A DNA stretch of 64,000 bases from Zea mays (taxonomy: Eukaryota; Streptophyta; Magnoliopsida; Poales; Poaceae), in NCBI RefSeq assembly GCF_902167145.1, contig NC_050102.1, positions 1,426,001 through 1,490,000 on the forward strand. The letters are read 5' to 3'. Within the stretch, counting starts at the first letter, position 1. The number at the start of each line of letters is the position of its first letter. Below, in pieces: positions 21,696 through 33,446 of the stretch. The notes under the pieces were generated by a model that saw only the letters and a list, made by a program, of their open reading frames with translations, made no database searches and was not told the DNA's origin. Both the position numbers and the translations under genes were made by a program.

Positions 21696-23424
21696 TGTCG
21701 GGGACCATAATTACGGGTACCCTCAAGACGCCTAATTCTCAGCTGGTAACCCCCATCAGCATAAAGCTGCAGAGGCCTGATGGGTGCGATTAAGTCAGGG
21801 ATCAGTCCATACGAGCGACTCGATCACGCCTCGCCCGAGCCCAGCCTCGGGCAAGGGCAGCCGACCCCGAGGGGTTTCCGTCTCGCCCGAGGCCCCCCTT
21901 TTTAACGGCGGACGCATCTCCGACTCGCCCGAGGCTTTGCCTTCGCTAAGAAGCAACCCTGACTAAATCGCCGCGCCGACCGACCGAGTCGCAGGAGCAT
22001 TTAATGCAAAGGTGGCCTGACACCTTTATCCTGACGCGCGCCCCCCGGCAGACCCGAAGTGACCGCTGTCACTTCGCCGCTCCACTGACCGGTCTGACAG
22101 AAGGACAGCGCCGCCTGCACCACTCCGACTGCAGTGCCACTTGACAGAGTGAGACTGACAGGCAGTCAGGCCTTGCCAAAGGCGCCATAGGAAACTCCGC
22201 TCCGCCCGACCCAGGGCTCGGACTCGGGCTAGGCCCCGGAAGACGGCGAACTCCGCTCCGCCCGACCCAGGGCTCGGACTCGGGCTCAGCCCCGAAAGAC
22301 GGCGAACTCCGCTCCGCCCGACCCAGGGCTCGGACTCGGGCTCAGCCCCGGAAGACGGCGAACTCCGCTCCGCCCGACCCAGGGCTCGGACCCGGGCTCA
22401 GCCCCGGAAGACGGCGAACTCCGCTCCGCCCGACCCAGGGCTCGGACTCGGGCTCAGCCCCGGAAGACGGCGAACTTCGCTTCGCCCGACCCAGGGCTCG
22501 GACTCGGGCTAAGACCAGGAAGACGGCGAACTCCGCTCCGCCCGACCCAGGGCTCGGACTCGGGCTAAGACCTGGAAGACGACGAACTCCGCTTCGCCCG
22601 ACCCCAGGGCTCGGACACCGCCCTGGCCTCTGCCGACGACCTCCGCCTCGCCCGACCCAGGGGCTCGGACTCGGCCTCGGCCATGGAAGACAGACTCGAC
22701 CTCGGCTTCGGAGGAGCCTCCACGTCGCCCGACCTAGGGCACAGGCCCGCCACGTCAACAGGAAGCGCCATCATCACCCTACCCCGAGCCGACTCGGGCC
22801 GCAGAGAACAAGACCGGTGTCCCATCTGGCTAGCTCCGCCAGATATGCAATGATGGCGCCCCGCTAGCCCTGAGACGACGGCGGCTCTCAGCTCCCTTAC
22901 GGAAGCAGGGGGACGTCAGCAAGGACCCAACCGCTCCGACAGCTGTCCCTCCGCCAGGCTCCGTTGCTCCTCCGACAGCCACGACATCACACCAACAGGG
23001 TGCCAAGACCTCTCCGGCTGCCACATTGGCATGTACTTAGGGCGCTAGCTCTCCCCCCCGCTAGACACGTAGCACTCTGCTACACCCCCATTGTACACCT
23101 GGATCCTCTCCTTACGCCTATAAAAGGAAGGACCAGGGCCTTCTTAGAGAAGGTTGGCCGCGCGGGGACGAGGACGGGACAGGCGCTCTCTTGGGGCCGC
23201 TCGCTTCCCTCACCCGCGTGGACGCTTGTAACCCCCTACTGCAAGCGCACCCGACCTGGGCGCGGGACGAACACGAAGGCCGCAGGATTTCCACCTCTCT
23301 CACGCCCGTCTCCGGCCACCTCGCTTCCCCCCTTCGCGCTCGCCCACGCGCTCGACCCATCTGGGCTGGGGCACGCGGCACTCACTCGTCGGCTTAGGGA
23401 CCCCCCGGTCTCGAAACGCCGACA
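21696..23424 (+). repeat. Gypsy 5' LTR
   Basis: This is a 1729-bp LTR. The TATA box TATAAAA is at 23119-23125. A 56-bp tandem repeat (about 22194-22600, roughly seven units with the core CCGCCCGACCCAGGGCTCGG) fills the middle and gives long frames on both strands that are not genes. Confidence 0.93.
22194..22600. repeat. 56-bp tandem repeat in Gypsy 5' LTR
   Basis: There are about seven head-to-tail units of 56 bp starting AACTCCGCTCCGCCCGACCC. Successive unit starts at 22194, 22250 and 22306 give the period. The same array is in the 3' LTR at about 33945-34350. Periodicity without unique spacers rules out CRISPR. Confidence 0.9.
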
Positions 23425-23426
23425 GC

Positions 23427-23445
23427 TGGCGCGCCAGGTAGGGGC
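23427..23445 (+). promoter_or_regulatory. Gypsy primer-binding site
   Basis: TGGCGCGCCAGGTAGGGGC follows two bases after the LTR end (23424). It resembles the primer site of maize Tat-group elements. The tRNA is not assigned with certainty. Confidence 0.75.
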
Positions 23446-23484
23446 ACGCTGCGTGTTGACGAGCAGTTTCCCGTCAAGCTCCAG

Positions 23485-26400
23485 ATGGGCAGTCTCCGAC
23501 AATCTCTCCAACCCGGGACGGTGCTCCGTTTCGGGAGTCTTGAGTTCATGTCCCTCGACGGCAGCTACGACATGATACTCCTTCCACCGCCGCGCGACAA
23601 CGACAATGGCGGCCGACAACCCGCCCGCCGGCGGCGGAATCGACGGCATCTTCCCCGCGTGGTGGAAGAACGACATTCGAGCTCGCCCCGTCCTCTCCCC
23701 CGCCAACGGAAGAGGAGGCGGGGCAACCAAGGCCAAGCGGGAGGCCGCGCTTCGTCGGCTGTCAAGCGAATCGACGCCCCCAGCGCACCAACGGGGGGCG
23801 CGTCGGGCGTCGACCTCGCGTTTGAGACGAAGGCGAGCGCCGTCCCCCCGCGACACGCCAATCCCGAGCAAGTGGACGACGCCAGCACGCTCGCGGAGGG
23901 CCTGCAGGACGTCGCCCTCGTACCTAAGACGACGGCACGATCAGTCCCCGACGTGACTATGTCGCTCCTCGTCGGCCAAAAGGTACTGACTGATTCCCAT
24001 CCTATGTCATTTCGACTCAGCCTCAACCCGCCTAGCGACCTCGCTTTGGCGGGCGCTCTCGTTGAGGCGAGTGCAACCCCTCTGGGGTTTCGTATGCGGT
24101 CGCCTTGGGACCGATTGACGGACGTCTCGACCTACGGGCCCTCTGGGTCCGAGGAAGATGACGACCCCAGCATCTGCTGGGATTTCTCTGGATTTGGCAA
24201 CCCCAGTGCCATGCGGGACTTTATGACCGCATGTGACTACTGCCTCTCCGACTGTTCTGACGGTAGCCGCAACCTTGGCGACGAGGACTGCGGCCCAAGC
24301 CGCGAATGTTTCCACGTCGAGCTAGGGGATCCCTCCGAAGGCAACCATCTCGGCATGCCGGAGGACGGTGATCTCCCAAGGCCGGTGCCTCGCGCTGACA
24401 TCCCGCGGGAGCTAGCTGTGGTCCCCGTTCCGGCGGGGGGGTCACGACCCACAGCTCGAGCAAGTCCGCGGGGCGCAGGCCAGGCTCGACGAGGGAGCAG
24501 GAGCGCTCGAGTCGATCCGCCGGGACGTCGGGCAGGTATGGGCGGGCCAACCCCCGGCCGGAGAAATACGTCACCTGCCCCAGGATTTCCAGCACCGCAT
24601 CGCCAACGACGTCAAGGTCAGGCCGCCACCCGCATCGAGCGGGGTCGGTCAGAACCTGGCAGCCGCAGCGATGCTCCTCCGCGCGATGCCGGAGCCATCA
24701 ACCACCGAGGATCGGCGAATCCAGGGAGAGCTCAAGAATCTTCTGGAAGGCGCTGCGGCCCGACGGGCCGAGAGCTCTGCCTCCCGAAGGCAGGGATACC
24801 CCTCGGAACCTCATGCCGCGACTTCCCGATTCATGCGGGAAGCCTCGGTCTACACCGGGCGCACGCGCAACACCGCGCCTGCGGCCCCGGGCCACCTCGG
24901 CAACGAGCACCATCGTCGCGACCGTCGGGCCCACCTCGACGAAAGGGTGCGCCGAGGCTACCACCCCAGGCGTGGGGGACGCTACGACAGCGGGGAGGAT
25001 CGGAGTCCCTCGCCCGAACCACCCGGTCCACAGGCCTTCAGTCGGGCCATCCGACGGGCGCCGTTCCCGGCCCGGTTCTGACCCCCGACTACTATCACAA
25101 AGTACTCGGGGGAAACGAGACCGGAACTGTGGCTCGCGGACTACCGCCTGGCCTGCCAACTGGGTGGAACGGACGACGACAACCTCATCATCCGCAACCT
25201 CCCCCTGTTCCTCTCCGACACTGCTCGCGCCTGGTTGGAGCACCTGCCTCCGGGGCAGATCTCCAACTGGGATGATTTGGTCCAAGCCTTCGCCGGCAAT
25301 TTCCAGGGCACGTACGTGCGCCCCGGGAATTCCTGGGACCTCCGAAGCTGCCGGCAACAGCCGGGAGAGTCTCTTCCGGACTACATCCGGCGATTCTCGA
25401 AGCAGCGCACCGAGCTGCCCAACATCACCGACTAAGATGTCATCGGCGCGTTCCTTGCCGGCACCACCTGCCGCGACCTGGTGAGCAAGTTGGGTCGCAA
25501 GACCCCCACCAGGGCGAGCGAGCTGATGGACATCGCCACCAAGTTCGCCTCTGGCCAGGAGGCGGTCGAGGCCATCTTCCGAAAGGACAAGCAGCCCCAG
25601 GGTCGCCTGTCGGAAGAGGCTCCCGAGGCGTCTACTCCGCGCGGCGCCAAGAAGAAAGGCAAGAAGAAGTCGCAAGCGAAACGCGCCGCCGCCGACGCGG
25701 ACCTTGTCGCTGCCGCCGAGTACAAGAACCCTCGGAAGCCCCCCGGAGGTGCAAACCTCTTCGACAAGATGCTCAAGGAGCCGTGCCCCTACCATCAGGG
25801 GCCCGTCAAGCACACCCTCGAGGAGTGCGTCATGCTTCGGCGCCACTTCCACAAGGCCGGGCCACCCGCAGAGGGTGGCAGGGCCCGCGACGATGACAAA
25901 AAGGAAGATCACCAAGCAGGAGAGTTCCCCGAGGTCCGCGACTGCTTCATGATCTACGAAGGGCACGCGGCGAATGCCTCGGCTCGGCATCGCAAGCAAG
26001 AGCGCCGGGAGGTCTGCTCGGTGAAGGTGGCGGCGCCAGTCTACCTAGACTGGTCCGACAAGCCCATCACCTTCGACCAAGCTGACCACCCCGACCACGT
26101 GCCGAGCCTGGGGAAATACCCGCTCGTCGTCGACCCCATCGTCGGCGACGTCAGGCTCACCAAGGTCCTGATGGATGGGGGCAACTGCCTCAACATCATC
26201 TACGCCGAGACCCTCAGGCTCCTGCGCGTCGATCTGTCCTCCGTCCGAGCAAGCGCTGCGCCCTTCCACGGGATCATTCCTGGGAAGCGCGTCCAGCCCC
26301 TCGGACGGCTCGACCTTCCCGTCTGCTTCGGAACACCCTCCAACTTCCGAAGGAAGATTTTGACGTTCGAGGTGGTCGGGTTCCGAGGGACCTACCACGC

Positions 26401-26734
26401 GGTATTGGGGAGGCCATGCTACGCGAAGTTCATGGCCGTCCCCAACTACACCTACCTGAAGCTCAAGATGTCGGGCCCCAATGGGGTCATCACCGTCGGC
26501 CCCACGTACAAACACGCGTTCGAATGCGACGTGGAGTGCGTGGAGTACGCCGAGGCCCTCGCCGAGTCCGAGGCCCTCATCGCCGACCTGGAGAACCTCT
26601 CCAAAGAGGTGCCAGACGTGAAGCGACATGCCGGCAACTTCGAGCCAGTGGAGACGGCTAAGACCGTCCCCATCGACCTCAGTGGCGACACCTCCAAGCA
26701 GATCCGGATCGGTTCCGAGCTCGACCCCAAGTAA
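23485..26734 (+). pseudogene. Gypsy gag-protease (frameshifted)
   Basis: The frame opens at 23485. It shifts near the G run at about 24435-24442 into the frame continuing at 24443-25081, where a stop (25079-25081) follows. Coding sense continues through the Retrotrans_gag core (LWLADYRLAC, then ARAWLEHLPPG and YIRRFSKQR). A further stop lies at about 25433-25435. A knuckle-like CPYHQGPVKHTLEEC and the protease follow. The catalytic block reads LMDGGNCLNIIY, where DGG in place of DTG is usual for Tat elements. The frame ends in TAA at 26732-26734, which fits CAA to TAA before RT. The product would normally form virus-like particles. Confidence 0.85.
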
Positions 26735-27029
26735 GAAGCAGTGCTCGTCAACTTTCTCCGCGCGAACGCCGACGTTTTCGCGAGGAGTCCCTCGGGCGTG
26801 CCCGGCGTACCAAGGGATGTCGCCGAGCACTCGCCGGATATTCGGGCAGGAGCCCGACCCGTCAAATGGCCTCTGCGCGGATGACACCCGGGGGCTGCGC
26901 ACACCCCCGGGAAAGGCCGCTTGTCATCGTCGACGTTCTGGAGCCCGGAACGCACAAGCTGGCCGGCGGTCAAGGCGGGGTCAACAGCAACGCTTGGAAC
27001 GTCCGACGGCTACGTCGCTTCTACCCTTA
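26735..27029 (+). pseudogene. Pol remnant: RT start fused to integrase end
   Basis: The first part resembles the very start of Tat RT (VLVNFLRANADVFARS, ending near RAGARPVKWPL at about 26875). Within a few tens of bases the sequence resembles the last part of integrase (LAGG then NAWNVRRLRRFYP, stop at 27027-27029). The 3 kb or so that normally encode RT, RNase H and the integrase core are absent. The junction lies near 26880-26905 in the run GGGGGCTGCGCACACCCCCGGG, which could fold back on itself. Confidence 0.8.
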
Positions 27030-27490
27030 AGGCGTTTTCAAGCTGTTCGTACACCTCGCTCCCGCGCAATTTTCAGTCATCAAGGAAGGGCCGGCCTCGC
27101 CTCGGCAGAGCCCGACCCTCCCTCTGGGGCTAAAAAGGGGGAGCCTCCCTGCGTACCTATCCGCGTCCAAAATTTTCGATCAAAAAAAGGCTTTTTGCGT
27201 TCTCCCGGCTATATCAGAAGCAGGGCCCCAAGGAGCAAACGTGGGTGCATGTAAGTGGCAAGGCCGACTGGGCCGAGGGATTCCTATGCCTCCGGGTTAA
27301 GGACACCCTCACTCGTCACCCGCCACGAAAAATGACCCCTGCTCGGGAAGCCGCCCTGTTATTAACGAACAAAGTCGGACACGCAAAATAAAAGGAAGAG
27401 TACGACTTCATGCAATAGAAGCAAAGTGTTCAGGCCTCGGCGGCCACAGGAGGACGCGCGCACGTCCAACAGAAACTGGTCCAACAAGAG
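27030..27490. other. Spacer between pol remnant and antisense gene
   Basis: No gene is seen here. This is the 3' side of both convergent transcription units (gag-pol from the left, antisense gene from the right). Confidence 0.6.
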
Positions 27491-30400
27491 TTAGGCGTCG
27501 CCTTGGGAAGGAGTCGCGCCTTCAGCTCCGTCTCCGCCTTCGGTGAGGTCCATCTCGGCTTCCGGCGATGGCGCAGGGGGGAGGATTTCCGCCTCAAAGG
27601 TGGTCGCCAGCACTGCGCTCGGACCCGCGGCGACCGCGTCGAGCCGCTGGATTTCCGCCAGGGCAGCTTCGTCTTCGTCAGGAAGACAATACCCCTCGCT
27701 AACCCGCTCCAGGTCCACAACGTAGTGGGAAGCGAGCACGGCGAAGGCCCGCCTGACGCCGTGGTGTAGCGCCTCGCGGAGCCTGCCGCGCGCGTGATCA
27801 CCCAAGGCTTGAAGGCGGCTTTGAGGGGAGCTTCCTGAGGGGATGTCGCCGGAGCCAAGGACCAGATAAACGTCCGAGATGGCTTCGGACATGGCCGCGA
27901 AGTCGGCTTCCCTCTGCTCGGCCGCCCCGGCAAGCGCCTCGGCAAGCGCCTTGGCGGACTCCTCGAGGGCGGACTCGAGCTCTGCGAACAACCAGAAGAA
28001 AAACCTCAAACACAAGCAGAGGAAACAAACAAGAGCAAGAACCAAGGATGGTCAAGGCTTACCCCCGGCCCGGGCACGCTGCTCCGAGGTCGCGGCCTGG
28101 GCCGCGGCTAAGTCGGCCGCGAGGGCGTCGGCCCTGCTTTCGGCCTCGGCAGCCCGACCCCAAGATCGGTCCCGCTCCTCGACGACCTGGACGAGCTCCG
28201 ACCGATGTCGTTGCACCTCTGCGCGCGCCGCGGCCACCTCCGTGCGCGCCGCTGCCGCCTCGGCTCTCAGGTCAGTGCAGAGCAACTGGAGGTCCGCTAC
28301 CTCGGCACCCTGCTGAGAAAGGCGCGCGGTGGCCCTGGCGAGCGAGGTCCTCAGGGACCGCAGCGAACCCCAGACATCGACTTCGCGGCGGATGAACGAC
28401 GACTTGGCGGCGCTCCGACCCGACAGATCCTGAGGAAAGGAAGCGGGGCGTCACGAAGAACGCCTCGGTCACAGAAGAAAAACAAAGGTATGCCCGAAAC
28501 CATTACCTGGAGGATTTTGGGGACGTCCCCGCAGAAAACCTCCAGCAACGACCGGAGCGACCCCACCGTTGCTTCGGCACGCTCGCGGAGCTCGTCCCAG
28601 GACTGGTCCTCCCGTTCATCATCGAGAACGAAGACGGGGTCCGAGGCCTCACGGGTCCGGAACCGGAGCACCTGGTGCTGGACCTCGGGGCTCCGCCGCA
28701 CAGCGACGAGGCCGTCGCCCGGCAGGACGAATCGTGCCTCCCCGCCCGCCTCTTCCGAGGCACCGGGCGTCGACATATCAGCCGACTCGGCGTCGGCAGC
28801 AACCGGTCGCTCCTCGACCGGGACGGCGGCGACTTCGGTAGCGACAGGCGCCGGCAAGGCCGGCACGACCGGTGGGCTCAGGACCACGTTGGCGTCAGCC
28901 GCCTCTCCAATCACAATGGCCGCCTCGGCAGAGGAGCCGGCCTCGGGAACCTGCTCCACGGCGACTGGCGCCGTCTGAGCCCCCTGAGGTGGAACGCCGG
29001 GCGAGAGGGCCGGTTGAACGGCAAGGCCCGAAGCGGCGCTGGCCGCAGAAGCCGGCGTCGTCTTAAGTGCCTTCCGGGGTGCCAGGTCGGTCAGCCCGTG
29101 GCTCCGCTTGCTAAGGAGAAAAGAAAAATCACGGCCAGAACCTATGAATGGAAAGCCAGGACGAAGACATTCCGAGATACTTACCCGCTCCGGGCCATGA
29201 CCCACCGTGCCCGGGGGAAGTCTCTTGGATCCCGGCCCCCGGAACCGCCGCCGAAGCCCGCTTCGCAGGCAGCTTCGGCGCCGCCCTCGCTTCAGGCACC
29301 CGGGGAGCAGACGCCCTGGCCTGGTCCTCCGGGGTCACCTCGGCTCCTCCAGCCGAGGTGTCAGGAGCCCTCTCGGGTTGCCCTTGCCCCTCAGGCCGGG
29401 ACCCTGACGCCCCGACTCCGGGGACTGACGACGTCGGCCCGCTCGGGGGCTGGCTCGACGGCTCCTGACCAGACCCCAAGCCGGGGCTGAGGCCAAGGCG
29501 GGCGGCTACGTCGTCCTCCTCATCATCGTCTTCATCATCATCGTCGTCGGGTGTCTCCGGCGACGGCTCCCTTGGGAGTCCTTCCCTCTCCTGCTGGCGA
29601 CGGCGCTTCTCCAAAGCGTCCCGAGCCCGCCTCCGCTCGCGGGCCCGGGCCTTCTCCGCGTCCTTCTTCTTCTTCTTCTCCTCCGCGGCGACCCGCCGCG
29701 CTGCTCGGTCCGCCGCGTCCTCCGGGACCCGTGGCAGGGAGGGCTTGTGCCACCCCACCTCCTAAAGAAGGGGGGAAAGAAACCTGATCGTAAGAACCCG
29801 GAGCAACCCGATGTATGAAGAAGGAAGGAGCGAACACTCACCAGAGTTACGCACCCCTGGTCGGGGCGCATCCGAAGCTGGGAGAAGGCGTGGGAGTCCG
29901 GCTTCCCCATCGCGGCCGACACCCGCCATTGGAGGGCGTCGAAGGGAAGAGGATCAGGGGACATTCGTGACCCCTCCCAGTCAGCCTCCGGGGTCATCTC
30001 CCAAAGTGGCAGCCGCCGCTCCGCCAAGGGAAGCACCCTCCAACGGTGGATGGCGGCAACCACTCCCGCAGCAGTGAGTCCCCCCTCCCGCAACGCCTTC
30101 AGGGCCTGGAGAAGGGGTTCGAGGTTCTTCTGTCTCTCGTGCGGGGTCCCATGACGCCAGGCGTCGGTGGCGGCGGTGACTACCCGCTGGGAGAACGGCG
30201 GGAGCAACTCACCGTCATTCCGGAGGTAGAACCACCGGCGCTGCCACCCCTTGTTCGAGGACGCGAGGATGGCAGGGATGTACTGCGACGCCTGTGACTG
30301 CCTCAGCAAGAGGGTGCAGCCGCCGGCCCGCACCGCTGCACGGACCTTCCTCTCCCCCGTCGGCAAGGCAAAAAGCTCGGCGAATAAGAGATGAGTCCAC

Positions 30401-32017
30401 AAATTCCAATGGGGGGCAATCCCCAAATACCCTTCGCACACCGCTACGAAGATAGCGGCCTGCGAGATGGTGAAAGGGAAATGTGCCCTTGGGCCATTTC
30501 TAAGTGTTTTGGTGATTTAGTGTCCAACACAAGTGCCTAAGTGTAAAGAGGTGGACAAAGTACAAATCAAGGATAAAGGTATGTTTCTCAGACTTAGTAC
30601 ATTGTTTTATGGACTAATGTATTGTGTCTAAGTGCTGGAAACAGGAAAAATCCAATTGGAAATGTCTTGGCTCGAGCAGCCAAGAATCTGCTGAGTCTGG
30701 GAGCACCGGACTGTCCGGTGGTGCACCGGACAGTGTCCGGTGCGCCAGGCTGGTTCGAGCGAACTGGCCGCTCTCGGGAATTCACCGGCGACGTACGGCT
30801 ATAATTCACCGGACTGTCCGGTGTGCACCGGACTGTCCGGTGAGCCAACGGTCGGCCGGGCCAACGGTCGGCCGCGCGATCTGCGCGGGACACGTGGCCG
30901 AGCCAACGGCTAGAAGGGGGCACCGGACTGTCCGGTGTGCACCGGACATGTCCGGTGCGCCAACGGCTCCAGGTCTGCCAACGGTCGGCTGCGCCGTTTA
31001 AGGAAAGAAATCGGGCACCGGACAGTGTCCGGTGTGCACCGGACTGTCCGGTGCACCAGTCGACAGAAGGCAAGATCAGCCTTCCAGATTTGCTCTCAAC
31101 GGCTCCTAGCTGCCTTGGGGCTATAAAAGGGACCCCTAGGCGCATGGAGGAGTACACCAAGCATTCCTACAACATTCCTAAGCACCAAGACATCGATTCC
31201 GCGCATTTGGTTCATTGTGATAGCATCTAGAGCTCTTGTTGAGTTGTGAACTCATTGAGTGGTGTTGCGAGCTCTTGTTGCGACTTGTGTGCGTGTTGTT
31301 GCTCTGATTTTGAGTCTTGTGTGCGTTGCTAGTTCCTCCATTACTCCGTATTTCTTTGTGAATCTCAAGTGTAAGGGCGAGGGGCTCCAAGTTGTGGAGA
31401 TTCCTCGCAAACGGGATATTGAAAGGCAAAGCAAAACACCGTGGTATTCAAGTTGGTCTTTGGACCGCTTGAGAGGGGTTGATTGCAACCCTCGTCCGTT
31501 GGGACGCCACAACGTGGAGTAGGCAAGCGTTGGTCTTGGCCGAACCACGGGATAAACCACTGTGTCATCTCTGTGTTTGATCTCTTGTGGTATTGTGTTT
31601 TGTTGAGACTCCTCTCTAGCCACTTGGCGATTATTGTGCTAACACTTAACAAGTTTTTGTGGCTATAAGTTTAAGTTTCACAGGATCACCTATTCACCCC
31701 CCCTCTAGGTGCTCTTAGATGGAGTTGGGGGTGAGGTTATGCAACTCCACCCCATAGTGGAACAGGATTGCCCGCATAAAGCGGCCCGTCGGCACGCCGA
31801 ATCCCCGCTCGTGGAAGGAGACGAAGCTCACGACGTACCCCGGCGGTGGGGATGGAGCGACTCCGCCCATGGGAGGAATCCATTCTGGCCGCTGCTTATC
31901 GGTGAGGGGACGAAGCAAACCCTCGCCGACCAGATCTTCCAGGTCGCTCGCCGTCACCGTGGAAAGGGGCCATGGATCACGCGGCGGAATGATGGTCACC
32001 CGCTCAGCCATCACCAA
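27491..32017 (-). CDS. Antisense gene of Tat Gypsy element (PF04195-like), five exons, split by solo LTR
   Basis: This gene runs opposite to gag-pol. Exon limits from GT-AG sites are: exon 1 32017-29842 (interrupted by 30471-31717 and one copy of its target duplication), exon 2 29761-29185, exon 3 29110-28507, exon 4 28429-28063, exon 5 27981-27491. Exon 1 encodes the plant putative-gypsy-type-transposon domain (blocks PPGYVVSFVSFHERGFGVP, then GYLGIAPHWNLWTHL). Exon 2 has a Lys/Glu/Arg-rich helix and an acidic DDDDDEDDDEEDD run. Exons 4 and 5 form long Ala/Glu/Arg coiled coils. Antisense genes of this kind are known from maize Grande- and Cinful-type elements; their role is not established. 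The frame looks open apart from the solo LTR. Confidence 0.7.
30471..31717 (+). mobile_element. Solo Sirevirus LTR (Ji/Opie-like)
   Basis: This 1247-bp LTR runs from TGAAAGGGAAATG to CTAGGTGCTCTTA, where the terminal CA has become TA. A perfect target duplication GATGG lies at 30466-30470 and 31718-31722. CACCGGACTGTCCGGTG palindromes cluster at about 30705-31055, and a TATA box TATAAAA is at 31122-31128. No internal region remains, so it arose by LTR-LTR recombination. It sits in exon 1 of the antisense gene, and reading continues on both sides. Confidence 0.92.
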
Positions 32018-33446
32018 GCAAAAGGGGATGGCGGCGCGAAGGGCAGGAAGGGCGGTTCTCTCTTCTCTGGCTAGATCTCTCGGGTTGCGAAAACCTAAGT
32101 GGCAGGCAGGAAGCGGAGCAAAGAACCGTCACCGGGCCCTCTCTGGGGGATATAAAGACCAAGGCGAGGACGGTTCCAACGTTCCGCCCGGACCGGACGC
32201 GGGATTCAAAAACGCGAAGCGAAACAGCCGCTCCTCAAACGGCTCGCGCACGCGTAACGGCGGCCCCGCCAACTACTCGCCCCGTCGCATTAACTCCGCG
32301 ACTGGACAGGCGACGCTTCTGGCAGGAGCAACGGGCGACGCTTCGCCTTCGCCGGAACAACCGCGCCAAAAAAGGTACGCCGCGTCGTTCGGTTTCGTAT
32401 CCTTTTTCCTTTTTTCCTCTTTCTCTATCTCTTGCAACAGGGACCGGGAAAGGGGGATACCCCGAAAGGGATCCTTCCCCGTGAAGGAACCAGGCTCCGA
32501 GCCCCCCTACTGATCAGAGGTTCGAAGGCTGGCCCTCCGAGGGGTTCAACAGTCGCCTCAGATCGCGTGGGCCCTACACCCACTACTGGTCAGAGGTTCG
32601 AAGGTCGGCCCCCCGAAGGGCTCCACGGCCGCCTCAGGCTACTCGGGCTCCGCGCCCATTACTGATCAGGGGTTCGAAGGCTGGCCCCCGAAGGGTTCAC
32701 AGTCGCCTCAGACGCCGAGCGAGGGATGACCAGAGGTACGTTCGATACATAACCAAGGCTCGGGCTGCGCTCTCGAGGTACCCTAGGACATTTCCGAGAC
32801 CAGCGGGAGCGATCTTGTAACGGAATCCCATCGGAGGGAGGCATCGAGCCCTCGGACCCCGTCGCCAGGGGACCGGGTCCGGCAGATCACCCGCATGTAC
32901 TTTTGGGCGTGCCTCTGGGCCCCTAGCCGACCCCTAACGAACGGGGCACGGACGTCCACTCGGATCACCCGCTTGCAGCTCACCGGAGACACCATGTTCG
33001 GTGCCCATCGAGGGTAACATGGCGCTCTCCCCCCCCTCCTCCTTGCGGAAATGCGACGTAGGGGCGTATGTAAAAAAGCCGAGTCTGTCCCTGATCGCCC
33101 TCTCGCCCTGTGCGGAGGCTCGGGGGCTGCTCTCGCAAACCCGGCTCCGGCCGAACCGTTGACAGCGTCAACATACCAGCCCGAGAACTTGGGCCCCGAC
33201 CGTGCACCCGGGCTACGGCCAGTTCGCATGAGGGAACCACCAGACCGGCCGAAGCATTACGCAAGGCATTAAGACCTCGAAGGAGTGAAACCACTCCTCC
33301 GAGGCCTCGGGGGCTACACCCGGCGGGTGCGCTCGCGCGCACCCACCGAAACAAAATGCAACCGAGAAAGGCTGGTCCCCTTGCAAAAAAGTGCGACGAA
33401 AGCCTCCAAGCGAGTGCTAACACTCCCTTCGAGGCTCGGGGGCTAC
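32018..33446 (+). other. 3' internal region of Gypsy element with 75-bp repeats and polypurine tract
   Basis: No gene is seen on the plus strand. Three tandem units of about 75 bp begin at 32512, 32587 and 32662 with GATCAGAGGTTCGAAGG or variants. The purine-rich CTCGGGGGCTAC at about 33435-33446, immediately before the 3' LTR, is the likely polypurine tract. The antisense gene promoter must lie in this stretch, just left of the repeats. Confidence 0.7.

Noticed and set aside
21163..21793. GC-rich frames of 150-190 codons on both strands
   Set aside because: They overlap each other, lack domains and lie within a non-coding LTR piece. The right end runs into the Gypsy LTR.
22194..22600. CRISPR-like regular repeat
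   Set aside because: Units are contiguous 56-mers without unique spacers, inside an LTR of a plant retrotransposon.
24698..25999. 433-codon minus-strand frame
   Set aside because: It is the shadow of the GC-rich gag-protease frames on the plus strand; no recognisable domain.
26045..26902. 285-codon minus-strand frame
   Set aside because: It mirrors the protease and gag end on the plus strand, with no independent motif or promoter.
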